A DNA stretch of 64,000 bases from MGBC114844 sp910585855. Its GTDB lineage: Bacteria; Bacillota; Clostridia; Lachnospirales; Lachnospiraceae. The notes beneath the pieces are model-generated. The model saw only the letters and a list, made by a program, of their open reading frames with translations. It searched no databases and had not been told where the DNA came from. The stretch lies in assembly GCA_965646165.1 (NCBI GenBank), contig CBFFYP010000006.1, positions 22,028-86,027 of the forward strand, in the 5' to 3' direction. Made by a program: the position numbers and the translations under genes. This document shows, piece by piece, positions 17,799 through 27,505 of this stretch (position 1 is its first letter; every line of letters starts with the position of its first letter).

Positions 17799-18737
17799 AT
17801 GAAACAAGATTTAACAAAGGAAAAGAATTTTATATCAGCTGTGATTTATATCTATAATAATCAAGAGGAAGTCGCAGAATTTGCTTTAGATCTCTATTCT
17901 GTATTAAAAGAAAAATTTCTTAAATTTGAAATGATTTTTGTAGATGATGCAAGTATGGATCAATCAGTGGAAATAATTCGAACGGTTACAAAAGATTTTG
18001 AAAATTGTGCAACCAGTATTCTTTCTATGAGTTATCATCAGGGAGTCGAATTGTCAATGACTGCAGGATTAGATTTATCAATCGGAGATTTTGTTTATGA
18101 ATTTGATTCTGTATTTAGAGATTATAAAAAAGAATTGATAGTGGAATTGTATCAGATATCTTTAGAGGGATATGATATTGTAGGGGCTTCTCCTGAAAAA
18201 GGGCAGTCGATTTCTTCTAAGTTATTTTATAAAATTTTTAATTGGTTTGCTCATATGGAATATATGCTTCAGACAGAACGATTTCGAATTATATCAAGAA
18301 GAGCAATTAATCGAGTGAATTCTATGAGTAAGACAATACCTTACCGAAAGGCAGTTTATGCAAATTGTGGACTGCATTTAAAAAGTGTAAAATATCAAAA
18401 TGAAAAAGGGAAAAAAGAAAAAAAATATGGGAGAGAAAAACGAGAACTGGCATTAAATTCTTTATTATTATTTACGGATATTGTGTATCAAATCACTAGT
18501 GTGATAACAGTTATTATGATGGGAATTACATTTATTATGGCGCTATATACCATGATAATATTTTTTACAGGAAAGCCAATTGAAGGATGGACCACACTAG
18601 CTTTGTTTATTTCGATTAGTTTTTTTGGATTGTTTGCAGTTTTAACTATGATTGTAAAATATCAGGCAGTTCTTTTGGATTTAAATTTTAAAAAGAAAAC
18701 CTATACATTTGATACGATTGAAAAAATATCAAAATAG
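17799..18737 (+). CDS. Family 2 glycosyltransferase with two C-terminal membrane helices
   Basis: This 312-residue GT-A fold protein has FEMIFVDDASMDQSVEIIR, the GT2 nucleotide-binding motif, near residues 45-65, and two helices near residues 225-290. That is the layout of GtrB/DPM1-like polyprenyl-phosphate glycosyltransferases. The position normally holding the D-x-D acidic motif reads VYEFDSVFRDYKKEL, so metal binding may be altered: acidic residues are present but the usual spacing is not obvious. It lies between the FAD oxidoreductase and the epimerase. It likely makes a lipid-linked sugar for a GT-C enzyme, though this is inferred. Confidence 0.75.
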   Translation: MKQDLTKEKNFISAVIYIYNNQEEVAEFALDLYSVLKEKFLKFEMIFVDDASMDQSVEIIRTVTKDFENCATSILSMSYHQGVELSMTAGLDLSIGDFVYEFDSVFRDYKKELIVELYQISLEGYDIVGASPEKGQSISSKLFYKIFNWFAHMEYMLQTERFRIISRRAINRVNSMSKTIPYRKAVYANCGLHLKSVKYQNEKGKKEKKYGREKRELALNSLLLFTDIVYQITSVITVIMMGITFIMALYTMIIFFTGKPIEGWTTLALFISISFFGLFAVLTMIVKYQAVLLDLNFKKKTYTFDTIEKISK

Positions 18738-18794
18738 AAAGAAATTAGAAGTTAGACTTTAATAGAATAAAAAATTTATAAATGGAGATAAAAA

Positions 18795-19751
18795 ATGGAC
18801 TATTTAGTAGGAAGTACCGGGTTTGTTGGAACAAATTTAAAAATAAAGCATCATTTCGATCAAATGTTTCACTCTGCTAATATCGAACAGGCATTTGAAA
18901 AACAGCCTGATTTACTGGTTTATTCTGGAGTTCCAGCAGAGATGTTTTTAGCAAATAAAAATCCAGAAAAAGATTTGGATATAATAAAAAATGCAATAGA
19001 AATTATTCAAAAAATTAATGCAAAACAAGTAGTATTGATTTCTACGATTGCTGTTTATCAAAAGACAGATGGTGTAAATGAGGATACAGAAACAGAGTGG
19101 GAGCATATATTGCCATATGGAAGAAATCGTTGTGTTCTTGAAAAATGGGTAAAAGAAAAAATAGAAAATCATTTAATTGTACGGTTACCGGGATTATATG
19201 GTACGCACTTAAAAAAGAATTTTATTTATGATTTGATTCATCAGATTCCATCTATGTTAAAAAAAGAAATATTTTTAGAATTAGCAAAAAAAGAAAAAGA
19301 AATTGAAACTTATTATCATTTACAGGAAAATGGATTTTATCAATGTTGTGCTAAAAATAGAGAAGAAAAGATTTTTTTAAAAGAGCTTTTTGATAGGACG
19401 GGATTTTCAGCACTTTGTTTTACAGACAGTCGGGGTATTTATCAATATTATCCTTTAAAAGAACTTTGGGGACATATTGAAAAAGCACTTAAAAATGGAA
19501 TTACACAGTTAAATTTGGCAGTAGAACCAGTAAAAATTAGTGAATTATATCAGAAACTTACAGGAAAACAGTTTGAAAATTTTTTAAATAAGCCTGTACC
19601 ATATTATAATTATAAAACAAAATATGCGGAATTATTTGGTGGAACAAATGGTTATATCTATAATAAAGAATATATATTGGAAGATATAAAACAGTATGTA
19701 GAAAAGGAGTGGAGAAAGGAGTGGGGAGAAGATGCAGTTATCAATTTCTAA
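18795..19751 (+). CDS. Atypical NAD-dependent epimerase/dehydratase (SDR)
   Basis: This 318-residue extended/atypical short-chain dehydrogenase has the nucleotide-binding GSTGFVG motif at residues 6-12 and LISTIAVYQ where the catalytic Ser/Thr strand lies. The usual Tyr-x3-Lys active site reads Tyr108-Gly-Arg-Asn-Arg112, so the general-base helper lysine is replaced by arginine. That could mean modified catalysis, or be normal for this sub-family. It probably acts on a nucleotide sugar made for the polysaccharide. Its 3' end overlaps the next gene by 20 bases, indicating close coupling. A GGAGATAAAAA ribosome site precedes the ATG. Confidence 0.75.
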   Translation: MDYLVGSTGFVGTNLKIKHHFDQMFHSANIEQAFEKQPDLLVYSGVPAEMFLANKNPEKDLDIIKNAIEIIQKINAKQVVLISTIAVYQKTDGVNEDTETEWEHILPYGRNRCVLEKWVKEKIENHLIVRLPGLYGTHLKKNFIYDLIHQIPSMLKKEIFLELAKKEKEIETYYHLQENGFYQCCAKNREEKIFLKELFDRTGFSALCFTDSRGIYQYYPLKELWGHIEKALKNGITQLNLAVEPVKISELYQKLTGKQFENFLNKPVPYYNYKTKYAELFGGTNGYIYNKEYILEDIKQYVEKEWRKEWGEDAVINF

Positions 19752-20520
19752 TCTAGCTTGGGATATAAAATGGAATCATAAAGTTTATACATGGATGCAA
19801 AAGAAAGGATTTACTGGATTAGAAATTGCACCTACTAAAATTTTTCCTATACTTCCTTATCAGCAGTTGGAACAAGCTTTTGATTGGAAACAGAAATTGG
19901 TAAAGACTTATGGTTTGCAGATTTCTTCTATGCAGTCGATTTGGTATGGAAGACAAGAGAATTTGTTTCGAAGTGAAGAAGAAAGAGAATGGCTGTTACA
20001 ATATACGAAACAAGCAATTTTATTTGCAGAGTGCTTGGAATGTAAAAATTTGGTTTTTGGTTGTCCAAGAAATCGATTTCTTGCAGAGGGTGTAGAAGCA
20101 AAGGATGCTGTTTCATTTTTTTATAAAATGGGGGAATACGCATTTTATCATAATACCGTGATTGGTATGGAAGCAAATCCGGCTATTTATCATACAAATT
20201 ATATTAATTTTACAAAAGATGCTATTATGTTGATAAAGGAAGTGAAAAGCAAAGGATTTCGTCTAAATTTAGATTTAGGAACAATAATAGAAAATCAGGA
20301 AAATCTTTCTGATCTAGCAGAGTATGGAGAATTAATTCATCATGTCCATATTAGTGAACCGAATCTAAAGAAAATTATTCCAAGAAAAATTCATTTAGAA
20401 TTGAAAAATTTTTTGAAAGATATTAATTATCAAGGATATCTTTCCATTGAAATGGGACAGCAAGAAGATTTAACAGCAATCGAACAGGTATTAGATTATG
20501 TAAAGGAGATTTTTGAATGA
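19732..20520 (+). CDS. Sugar phosphate isomerase/epimerase-like TIM-barrel protein
   Basis: This 262-residue protein of the xylose isomerase-like/AP endonuclease 2 superfamily starts LSISNLAWDIKWNHKVYTWM. Likely metal ligands are seen in VIGMEANPAIYH, FRLNLDLGTI, HHVHISEPN and LSIEMGQQ, the usual order of Glu, Asp, His and Glu around the barrel. It probably isomerises or epimerises a sugar for the locus. It starts inside the end of the epimerase gene (20-base overlap) and its stop overlaps the next start (ATGA), so the three are translated as a unit. The exact substrate is unknown. Confidence 0.8.
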   Translation: MQLSISNLAWDIKWNHKVYTWMQKKGFTGLEIAPTKIFPILPYQQLEQAFDWKQKLVKTYGLQISSMQSIWYGRQENLFRSEEEREWLLQYTKQAILFAECLECKNLVFGCPRNRFLAEGVEAKDAVSFFYKMGEYAFYHNTVIGMEANPAIYHTNYINFTKDAIMLIKEVKSKGFRLNLDLGTIIENQENLSDLAEYGELIHHVHISEPNLKKIIPRKIHLELKNFLKDINYQGYLSIEMGQQEDLTAIEQVLDYVKEIFE

Positions 20521-21308
20521 TTTATAAAAAAAAGCAGGGTGTTCCAAAATTTGAATGTTTTGAATATGCAGAAAAAGCATCGGATTATTGTGTATTAATT
20601 CCGGTGATTAATGAGGGGCATCGGATTCACAAGGAACTTTTACGGGCGTATAAAGCAAATATTTATCATTATGCAGATTTGGTTTTATGTGATGGAAATT
20701 CTACAGATGGAAGCATGGAAGAAGAAAAATTAAAAAGATTAAAAGTAAATACATTATTGATAAAAAAAGATGTAGGGAAGCAGGGGGCACAGCTTCGAAT
20801 GGGGATTTGGTGGGCTTTGCAGCGTGGTTATCAAGGGATTATGACAATAGATGGAAATAATAAAGATAGTATTGAAGATATCCCTCGATTTATTGAGAAA
20901 TTAAAAGAAGGATATGATTTTATACAAGGCTCTCGATTTATAAAAGGAGGAAAGGCAGTTTATACACCTTGGATTCGGCTTTTTTCCGTTCGTTTGATTC
21001 ATGCTCCTATTATTTCTTTGACAGCAAAACATTGGTTTACAGATACAACAAATGCTTTCCGGGGATATTCTGCAATGTATTTAAAAGATGAAAGAGTAAA
21101 ACCACTGCGAGAAGTATTTATGACATATGAGCTGCTTGCATATTTATCTGTTCGGGCAACACAACTTGGTTATCGTGTATGTGAAATTCCTGTAACAAGA
21201 GTGTACCCAAAGACAGGAAAAACACCTACCAAAATTAGTTTTTTTAAAGGAAATAGTGAGCTGATAAAAATTTTATTAAAAAATTTAATAGGGGCTTATC
21301 GACCTTAA
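20517..21308 (+). CDS. Family 2 glycosyltransferase, dolichol-phosphate-mannose-synthase-like
   Basis: This soluble 263-residue GT2 has CVLIPVINEGHRIHKELLRA at the N terminus, DLVLCDGNSTDGS for nucleotide binding, and GIMTIDGNNKDSIEDIP carrying the metal-binding acidic motif. The later segments FIQGSRFIKGGKA and WFTDTTNAFRGYSA are typical of polyprenyl-phosphate mannose or glucose synthases. It has no membrane helix of its own. It overlaps the TIM-barrel gene by 4 bases and closes the five-gene cassette. It likely charges a lipid carrier with the sugar made by its neighbours. Confidence 0.82.
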   Translation: MIYKKKQGVPKFECFEYAEKASDYCVLIPVINEGHRIHKELLRAYKANIYHYADLVLCDGNSTDGSMEEEKLKRLKVNTLLIKKDVGKQGAQLRMGIWWALQRGYQGIMTIDGNNKDSIEDIPRFIEKLKEGYDFIQGSRFIKGGKAVYTPWIRLFSVRLIHAPIISLTAKHWFTDTTNAFRGYSAMYLKDERVKPLREVFMTYELLAYLSVRATQLGYRVCEIPVTRVYPKTGKTPTKISFFKGNSELIKILLKNLIGAYRP

Positions 21309-21318
21309 GGAGGAAAAA

Positions 21319-22317
21319 GTGGAAAAGGCGGTAAAAGAAAATAATTATAAATGGGGGTTGGATTTATTTCGTATCTTATGTTGTATAGGAGTATTAATTT
21401 ATCATATTGCAGATGATAATTTAGATAATAAATGGACAAAATTACTTTATTTTTCTGCTGGATTTTGTATACCGGGTTTTTTTTTGCTTTCTGGTTATTT
21501 AATAGGAATAAAAGAAAATTTAACAAAAGAGTATTGTGAAAAAAAGATACAGCAAAATATAAAGAAACTAACAGGATATATTATATTTTGGACGATTTTA
21601 TATTTTATATGGTATGGTCAATATTATAATTTTATTGATGAAATAGAAAAATCGGCTCTTTCTGATGGTATTTTACCGGTTGGATGGTTTTTGTTTACTT
21701 GGTTTTTATTATTGATTTTTTCTTATCCTTTTCATTATATGATGAAGAATTATTTTAAAGTATTTTTCTTATCTGTAATATTAATGATGTTTCTTCTTAA
21801 TCTAGAAATAAAAAATGAGATGAATGGAGTTTATTTTATCGAAAGAAAAGTACAAGTATTATGGCTGCATATTTATATGCCATATTTTATATTAGGAATG
21901 TGTATCGGAAAAATGAAAGAACAATTGGAAAAGATAAAAATTGGGTTCGGGGGGGTAGTAGTTAGTATAGTAGCATATTGTTATTACATCAATCAAGTAT
22001 ATTCTTCTGAACAATATAAAATACCCGGTGATTATTATGGAATATGGTATTATTCTTTATGGCTGGTAGGATTATTTCTTTTTTTTCTTAATCTTAAAAC
22101 AAAAAAGAAGTATCTGCAAATCTATACACATCATATAGCAAGTAATACATTCTCAATTTATATGATGCATTTTCCTATACTTATTTATCTTACGAGAAAT
22201 AATCCTATTACTAATTTTAAGTAGGTGATTGGTTATATTTTATTATTATTTATTATAATAAATATATTAACAGAGATTTTTAGAAAATTACCAGTTTTTA
22301 GAAAACTGGTTTTGTAA
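21319..22317 (+). pseudogene. Acyltransferase family 3 membrane protein interrupted by a stop codon
   Basis: Residues 1-301 form a multi-pass acyltransferase-3 protein (OafA-like) with YKWGLDLFRILCCIGVLIYH at the N terminus, PGFFLLSGYLIG next, and NTFSIYMMHFPILIYL near the end. Such enzymes O-acetylate surface sugars. The frame stops at TAG 22222-22224 but continues open for 30 more codons to TAA 22315-22317. The continuation encodes a hydrophobic helix and a basic tail (FRKLPVFRKLVL), exactly what the family has at its C terminus. The stop thus looks like a recent nonsense mutation, or possibly a sequencing error or suppressible stop. GTG 21319 follows AAGGAGGAAAAA. The 301-residue product might still fold. 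Confidence 0.7.
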
Positions 22318-22332
22318 AAAGGATGAAAAAGA

Positions 22333-24354
22333 ATGAAAAAAATAAAAAAGATAGGTTTAAAGTTCTATCAAATAATATATAAAAATCAAATAATTATATT
22401 GTCTATTTGTGTTGCTGCCTTACTTGGTATAGTATGGTCTGTAATTAATACAAAATACATAGATTATAATCCTATTAATGGCGATTTTCAAAATTATAAT
22501 CCTGTTAGAAGGTTATTAAGCGGACAAATTCCCTTTAAAGATTTTTCTGTATATTTAGGGTGTGGACAATTATATTTAGAAGCCTTTTTATTGTCTATAA
22601 TTGGTAATACATTTAAAAATAGTTTATGTTCTATGTATTTTCTTAGTGTATTTTGTTTTTGGATTAGCATTATGGTAGTAGTATTTTTAGTAACGAAATC
22701 AAAATTTTTTGCTATATTGTCTGCTAATATTTTAATTTTTTTTAATATCGCCCGTCCAGCGTTTTTTGTTAATAATATGGTAGCAGAATTGTGGGAAGGT
22801 TTTAATGCCGGAATTATTCCCGGAAATTCGGCAAGACTGATAAGAGCATTTGTTACTATTTTATTAGCATGGATTATACTTTTAAGAATAAAAAAAGTAT
22901 ATTATAAGAAGAATAAAATAGAAGAGGTTACCTTTTTTATTGCATTTATTTCCGGGATAATGTTATTATGGAGCAATGATTATGGAGTGGTTACTTCTTT
23001 TTCTATGGGCTTTGTATATTTAGTAATTATTTTTAAATGCTTTTGGAAGGACTGGAAATTGATATTAAAACAAGTCGGAATTTATATCCCTAGCTATTTA
23101 GTAGGAATGATAATTTCTATCCTTTTTGTGACAAAGTTCCATATAAAAGATTGGTTTCTATTTATGTTTGGAGTTGGTAAATATCAGCAGTGGTATTACG
23201 AAACACAGATTCCATTTAAAACATATTATATATATGAAATAAACAGTTCAATTTTATCAATTTTATCTTTATTTTTAGCATTGTACTATTTATTTCGAAT
23301 TATAAAAGAAAAAACGTTTCGTTTTAACATAGATAATTTTATACAAAATGGATTGCTGGCATATTTATTTCTCACAGTATTTTTAGGAACAAATTTTTAT
23401 CATTTGTTATCTGGGGGGGTATCAGAAGAACTTTTACAGGTTGTATTAGCGGGATATGGAATAGGAATACTTACAAAACAGATAACAAAAATTAATAGAA
23501 AAACTGTTTCAAAAATTCTTATGGTAGTAAATTTATTTATGATAGTATATAGTATTTCGAATCTATATTATTTTATTATGCAAAATAATATTACATATGG
23601 TTATCAATATATAGGAGGAAAAATAGATGCTTATTTAAATGACTCAAAAGCAGAAAGTTTAAAAACAGTACAGGAAAAATTGAATGGTAAAGCGGTATTT
23701 TCTACTTATGCATCAGCAGTAGAAGCATATATGGATTTTTTTCAACCTACAAAATATGACTATATTATACATGTATTAGGAGATCGTGCCAGAAAAGAAT
23801 ATATTGATATTTTTATACAGGGAAATTATGATTATGTTGCTACAATAAGAGAGGATTATACACCATGGGAATATTGGATAAGAAATGCAAATTGGTTTTT
23901 TTATCGAGAATTGTATGCAGAATATATACCTGATTTTTCAACAGATTATCAATTATACTGGAAAAAAGGAAACGTTTCCATTTATAAAGAAATGCCGGTT
24001 ATAGAGGTAGAAAAAATAGAAGATAAAATAAAAATTGTGTTAAAATATAAAGAAGCGATTGATGCAGTAGCAGATGTAAGGCTTGTTTATAATACAGAAT
24101 ATAAATTTCCGTTTTATCAGACAGGAGCATTTAAAAAGATGATACATGTAGATTCCGTTTCCCAAAAAAATATATTGCAGAGTACAGAAAAAATATATGC
24201 AGATTTTTTTATACCAGAAGAAGCAGATCCATATTATATACCTATAACAATAATAGACGGATATGGAGAGGTTATTTTAGATGGTGTCCCATTGAATCAA
24301 GTTAAAATCAATATAACAGATGTTGTAGTAAAAAATATATTTTTTATTAAATGA
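22333..24354 (+). CDS. Large multi-pass membrane protein, GT-C-like, of the polysaccharide locus
   Basis: This 673-residue protein has about ten membrane helices in residues 15-430 and a C-terminal extracytoplasmic region of roughly 240 residues. The loop after the first helix (NPVRRLLSGQIPFKDFSVYL) resembles the first periplasmic-type loop of GT-C glycosyltransferases. The tail contains alternating charged and aromatic strands like a beta-rich domain. It may be a lipid-linked glycosyltransferase or a polymerase-like enzyme. A specific family was not recognised. It is the last gene of the A+T-rich block, followed by 630 gene-poor bases. Confidence 0.6.
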   Translation: MKKIKKIGLKFYQIIYKNQIIILSICVAALLGIVWSVINTKYIDYNPINGDFQNYNPVRRLLSGQIPFKDFSVYLGCGQLYLEAFLLSIIGNTFKNSLCSMYFLSVFCFWISIMVVVFLVTKSKFFAILSANILIFFNIARPAFFVNNMVAELWEGFNAGIIPGNSARLIRAFVTILLAWIILLRIKKVYYKKNKIEEVTFFIAFISGIMLLWSNDYGVVTSFSMGFVYLVIIFKCFWKDWKLILKQVGIYIPSYLVGMIISILFVTKFHIKDWFLFMFGVGKYQQWYYETQIPFKTYYIYEINSSILSILSLFLALYYLFRIIKEKTFRFNIDNFIQNGLLAYLFLTVFLGTNFYHLLSGGVSEELLQVVLAGYGIGILTKQITKINRKTVSKILMVVNLFMIVYSISNLYYFIMQNNITYGYQYIGGKIDAYLNDSKAESLKTVQEKLNGKAVFSTYASAVEAYMDFFQPTKYDYIIHVLGDRARKEYIDIFIQGNYDYVATIREDYTPWEYWIRNANWFFYRELYAEYIPDFSTDYQLYWKKGNVSIYKEMPVIEVEKIEDKIKIVLKYKEAIDAVADVRLVYNTEYKFPFYQTGAFKKMIHVDSVSQKNILQSTEKIYADFFIPEEADPYYIPITIIDGYGEVILDGVPLNQVKINITDVVVKNIFFIK

Positions 24355-24986
24355 AAAAAATATAAATTAAAACTTTTGTATATTATACATTTAGATTACA
24401 ACTTTTGAAACTTCTTGAATCTTGATAAAATATAGTCTTCTACAATTAGGATATAAAACATTCTCGAAAATCAGAAAAAATGAATGAAACAATTTTTCAG
24501 AAAGCCATAATATGACTTTGTTTAAAATAGGGTTTATCTTCTTACGCAAGATTATTCTAATTCTCTGAAGTCAAAAACAGCGGAAATGATGCCACTGTTT
24601 TTGGCTGCTCTATACTGTTTGAAGTTTCGCAAGTTGCTCTGCATCCTCAACTCTAAGACCAGAATATTTTGCAATTTTATCGATGGATAATTCCCTGTCT
24701 TTTAATTTTATAGGGCAGACGCCCACATGAAATAAGTTGCCGGAAATAGCCTAAATTAATCATCAGATTGTACAAGCCGACTATTTATGAATAGGTATAG
24801 CTGAACTGTTACAATAGAAGAATTGAATTTAGAAATTTTCCGTCGCATTATTGAAAGAAATATGATATACTGTTGCTATTCATAAAGTATGGCTTTTATT
24901 GGCATATATAGAAAAATTATTTTTTATATAAATTTTCTGCTGCCTGCCAGTACAGTCAATAGAAAAATAGAAATGAGGAAATAGCG
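24355..24986. other. Gene-poor boundary after the polysaccharide locus
   Basis: This is A+T-rich sequence without an intact gene. It holds a short minus-strand coding remnant (24610-24730) and otherwise no recognised element. The ribosome site AATGAGGAAATAGCG of the downstream protease lies at its right end. It marks the right edge of the polysaccharide block. Confidence 0.6.
24610..24730 (-). pseudogene. C-terminal remnant of an Rpn-type (PD-(D/E)XK) transposase/nuclease
   Basis: Read on the minus strand, the sequence encodes LKDRELSIDKIAKYSGL followed by RVEDAEQLAKLQTV and a stop at 24610-24612. This is the usual C-terminal helix-turn-helix-like tail of Rpn family recombination-promoting nucleases, once called putative transposases and abundant in Clostridia. 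The rest of the gene is missing. It is a relic rather than a gene. Confidence 0.6.
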
Positions 24987-27413
24987 ATGGAACAGAAAAG
25001 ACCAAGATCCAGAGAAAAAAATGTGACAAGTGGGGGAAAAGGAGTTTATAAACGGGGAGAGGGGTTAAACAGCGGTTCAGTAGGAAATGCAGGAGGAAGC
25101 AGCAGTTCTTCTAATCAAAGAAGTTCTCCTAATAAGTCCGTAAACTACAATAATGGAAGAAAAAGTCCGATTGTTATCATTTTGATTTTATTGTTGATTG
25201 CTTTCGGGCGAGGAGGTTTAAGTCTGCTGCCGGCAAACTCACCAGAAACAGAATCCTCTTATCCTGTAAATTCTTCTGGAAATACAGGAAATGCTAATAC
25301 CGGAAACAGTAATAACAGTACAACAGGCAGTTTGGGAAGTCTTTTTTCAAGCGGATTTGGTTCTTCTTATAACAATACCGGATGGGCAAATACAGCCAAT
25401 ACCGGACAGCTAGATACTTCTGTAGCTGCAGGGGCACAAAAAAAATATACGCAGATTTTAGGAAATGGAAAAGACACCGTTACTATTATGGTCTATATGT
25501 GCGGAACGGATTTGGAATCAAAACATGGGATGGCAACATCTGATTTACAGGAGATGATGGCAGCCAATTTAGGAGAAAATATCAATTTGCTTGTCTATAC
25601 CGGAGGATGTACCGATTGGCGCAATAATGTAATAAGCAGCCGAACCAATCAAATCTATCAAATAAAAAATGGAAGCCTAATCTGCCATGTAGAAAATGCG
25701 GGGCAGGAATCTATGACAAACCCGGATACCCTGACAGGGTTTATTCAATGGTGTAAAGAGCATTTCCCGGCAAACCGCAATGAATTGATTTTTTGGGATC
25801 ATGGCGGTGGTTCTGTCAGTGGATATGGATACGATCAAAAATATCCTCGCAGTGGTTCTATGAATTTGGCAGGTATCAGCCAGGCACTGCAAAAAGCAGG
25901 TATGACCTTTGATTTTATCGGTTTTGATGCCTGTTTAATGGCAACCGCAGAAAATGCTTTAATGCTGACAAAATATGGGGACTATTTAATTGCTTCGGAA
26001 GAAACAGAACCGGGGGTAGGCTGGTATTATACTGATTGGCTGACTGATTTTGGAAAAAATCCTTCTATGTCTACGATTGAATTAGGCAAACAGATTGCAG
26101 ATGATTTTGTAGATACCTGTGCAAAAAAATGCCGTGGACAAAAGACAACTCTTTCCGTAGTAGATTTAGCGGAATTAAAAGCGACTCTGCCGGAGCGATT
26201 GGCAGATTTTTCCCGTGAAACAAGTTCACTTTTGCAGAAAGAAGAGTATCAGACTGTTTCAAAAGCACGCTATAATACAAGAGAATTTGCGCAGTCTTCT
26301 AAAATCGATCAGGTCGATTTAGTGCATTTAGCTTCCAATATGGGAACAAAAGAGGGAAAAGCCTTGGCAGATGCAGTACTTGGGGCAGTAAAATATAACA
26401 GAACTTCTTCTAATATGACTAATGCATACGGCTTGTCTATCTATTTCCCATATCAAAAAACATCTTCTGTCGATCAGGCGGTACGCACCTATCAGCAGAT
26501 TGGAATGGATGAAGAGTACAGCCGTTGTATACAGGCGTTTGCCAGCTTGGAGGTCAGCGGACAAGTGGCAGCAGGCGGTACTTCCTCTCCATTATCCTCT
26601 TTATTTGGAGAAGCAGGAAGCTCCGGTGCAGGTTCTTCTGCTGCAATTTTAGAATTACTGGGAAGTTTTTTATCCAGTGATTTCAGCAGTATATCTGGAC
26701 TAGACAGTTCCAATATCAGCTTCTTATCCGATCGTGCATTAGATACAGAAAGTACAGCAGAATATCTGGCTACACATCGTTTTGATGCCTCTGCACTGCA
26801 GTGGCAGACGAAATCAGACGAAACCCATTATATGACACTGCCGGAAGAACAGTGGGAATTGGTACAGAGTTTGGAATTAAATCTATTTTATGACGATGGA
26901 GAAGGATATATTGATTTAGGATGGGATAATGTATTTTCTTTTGATGAAAATGGTGCTTTAATAGGAGATACCGATCGTACTTGGTTAGCAATCAATGGAC
27001 AGCCTGTCGCCTATTACTATATAAACACGATAGAAGAAGGAGAAACCTATACGATTACCGGACGAGTACCAACTCTGTTAAACGGGCAGCGGGTGGATTT
27101 ACTGCTGGTATTTGACAGCGAAACACCTTATGGATATATCGCCGGAGCAAGTTATGACTATATAGAAGAAGAAACCGAAACAATAGCCAAAAATCTAACA
27201 GAACTGCAGCCCGGAGATACATTAGAATTTCTCTGTGACTATTATTCTTATAACGGGGAATATCAAGACAGTTATTATCTAGGAGAAGCAATGACTGTAA
27301 CAGATGAAATGATAATCAGTAATGTAGATGTAGGAGAAGGAGCGGTACGGGCAATGTATCGTTTTACCGATATCTACAATCAAAGCTATTGGACACCGGC
27401 ACTGATCCAATAA
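24987..27413 (+). CDS. Clostripain family (C11) cysteine protease, membrane-anchored
   Basis: This 808-residue protein starts with a basic N terminus of about 58 residues and then one membrane helix (PIVIILILLLIAFGRGG, near 61-77). A Ser/Asn/Gly/Thr-rich linker of about 70 residues follows, then a C11 peptidase domain starting DTVTIMVYMCGTDLESKHG. The catalytic His is His272 in FWDHGGGSVSGYGYD and the catalytic Cys is Cys316 in FIGFDACLMATAEN. A further domain of about 250 residues follows, ending near residue 808. It likely faces outside and cleaves after basic residues as clostripain does. It is transcribed alone and ends before a bidirectional terminator. Confidence 0.92.
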   Translation: MEQKRPRSREKNVTSGGKGVYKRGEGLNSGSVGNAGGSSSSSNQRSSPNKSVNYNNGRKSPIVIILILLLIAFGRGGLSLLPANSPETESSYPVNSSGNTGNANTGNSNNSTTGSLGSLFSSGFGSSYNNTGWANTANTGQLDTSVAAGAQKKYTQILGNGKDTVTIMVYMCGTDLESKHGMATSDLQEMMAANLGENINLLVYTGGCTDWRNNVISSRTNQIYQIKNGSLICHVENAGQESMTNPDTLTGFIQWCKEHFPANRNELIFWDHGGGSVSGYGYDQKYPRSGSMNLAGISQALQKAGMTFDFIGFDACLMATAENALMLTKYGDYLIASEETEPGVGWYYTDWLTDFGKNPSMSTIELGKQIADDFVDTCAKKCRGQKTTLSVVDLAELKATLPERLADFSRETSSLLQKEEYQTVSKARYNTREFAQSSKIDQVDLVHLASNMGTKEGKALADAVLGAVKYNRTSSNMTNAYGLSIYFPYQKTSSVDQAVRTYQQIGMDEEYSRCIQAFASLEVSGQVAAGGTSSPLSSLFGEAGSSGAGSSAAILELLGSFLSSDFSSISGLDSSNISFLSDRALDTESTAEYLATHRFDASALQWQTKSDETHYMTLPEEQWELVQSLELNLFYDDGEGYIDLGWDNVFSFDENGALIGDTDRTWLAINGQPVAYYYINTIEEGETYTITGRVPTLLNGQRVDLLLVFDSETPYGYIAGASYDYIEEETETIAKNLTELQPGDTLEFLCDYYSYNGEYQDSYYLGEAMTVTDEMIISNVDVGEGAVRAMYRFTDIYNQSYWTPALIQ

Positions 27414-27444
27414 ATTAGCTAAGAAGCTGTAGGAAAATAAGAAA

Positions 27445-27485
27445 GCAGGTCTACAAAAAGTTATCAAAGCAGACCTGCCTTCTAT
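27445..27485. terminator. Bidirectional terminator between convergent genes
   Basis: GCAGGTCT at 27445-27452 pairs with AGACCTGC at 27471-27478, followed by a T-rich stretch on one side and preceded by an A-rich stretch on the other. It sits between the protease gene (+) and the small minus-strand gene. Confidence 0.7.
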
Positions 27486-27505
27486 TTTAATGATTCCTTC
27501 TAAAT

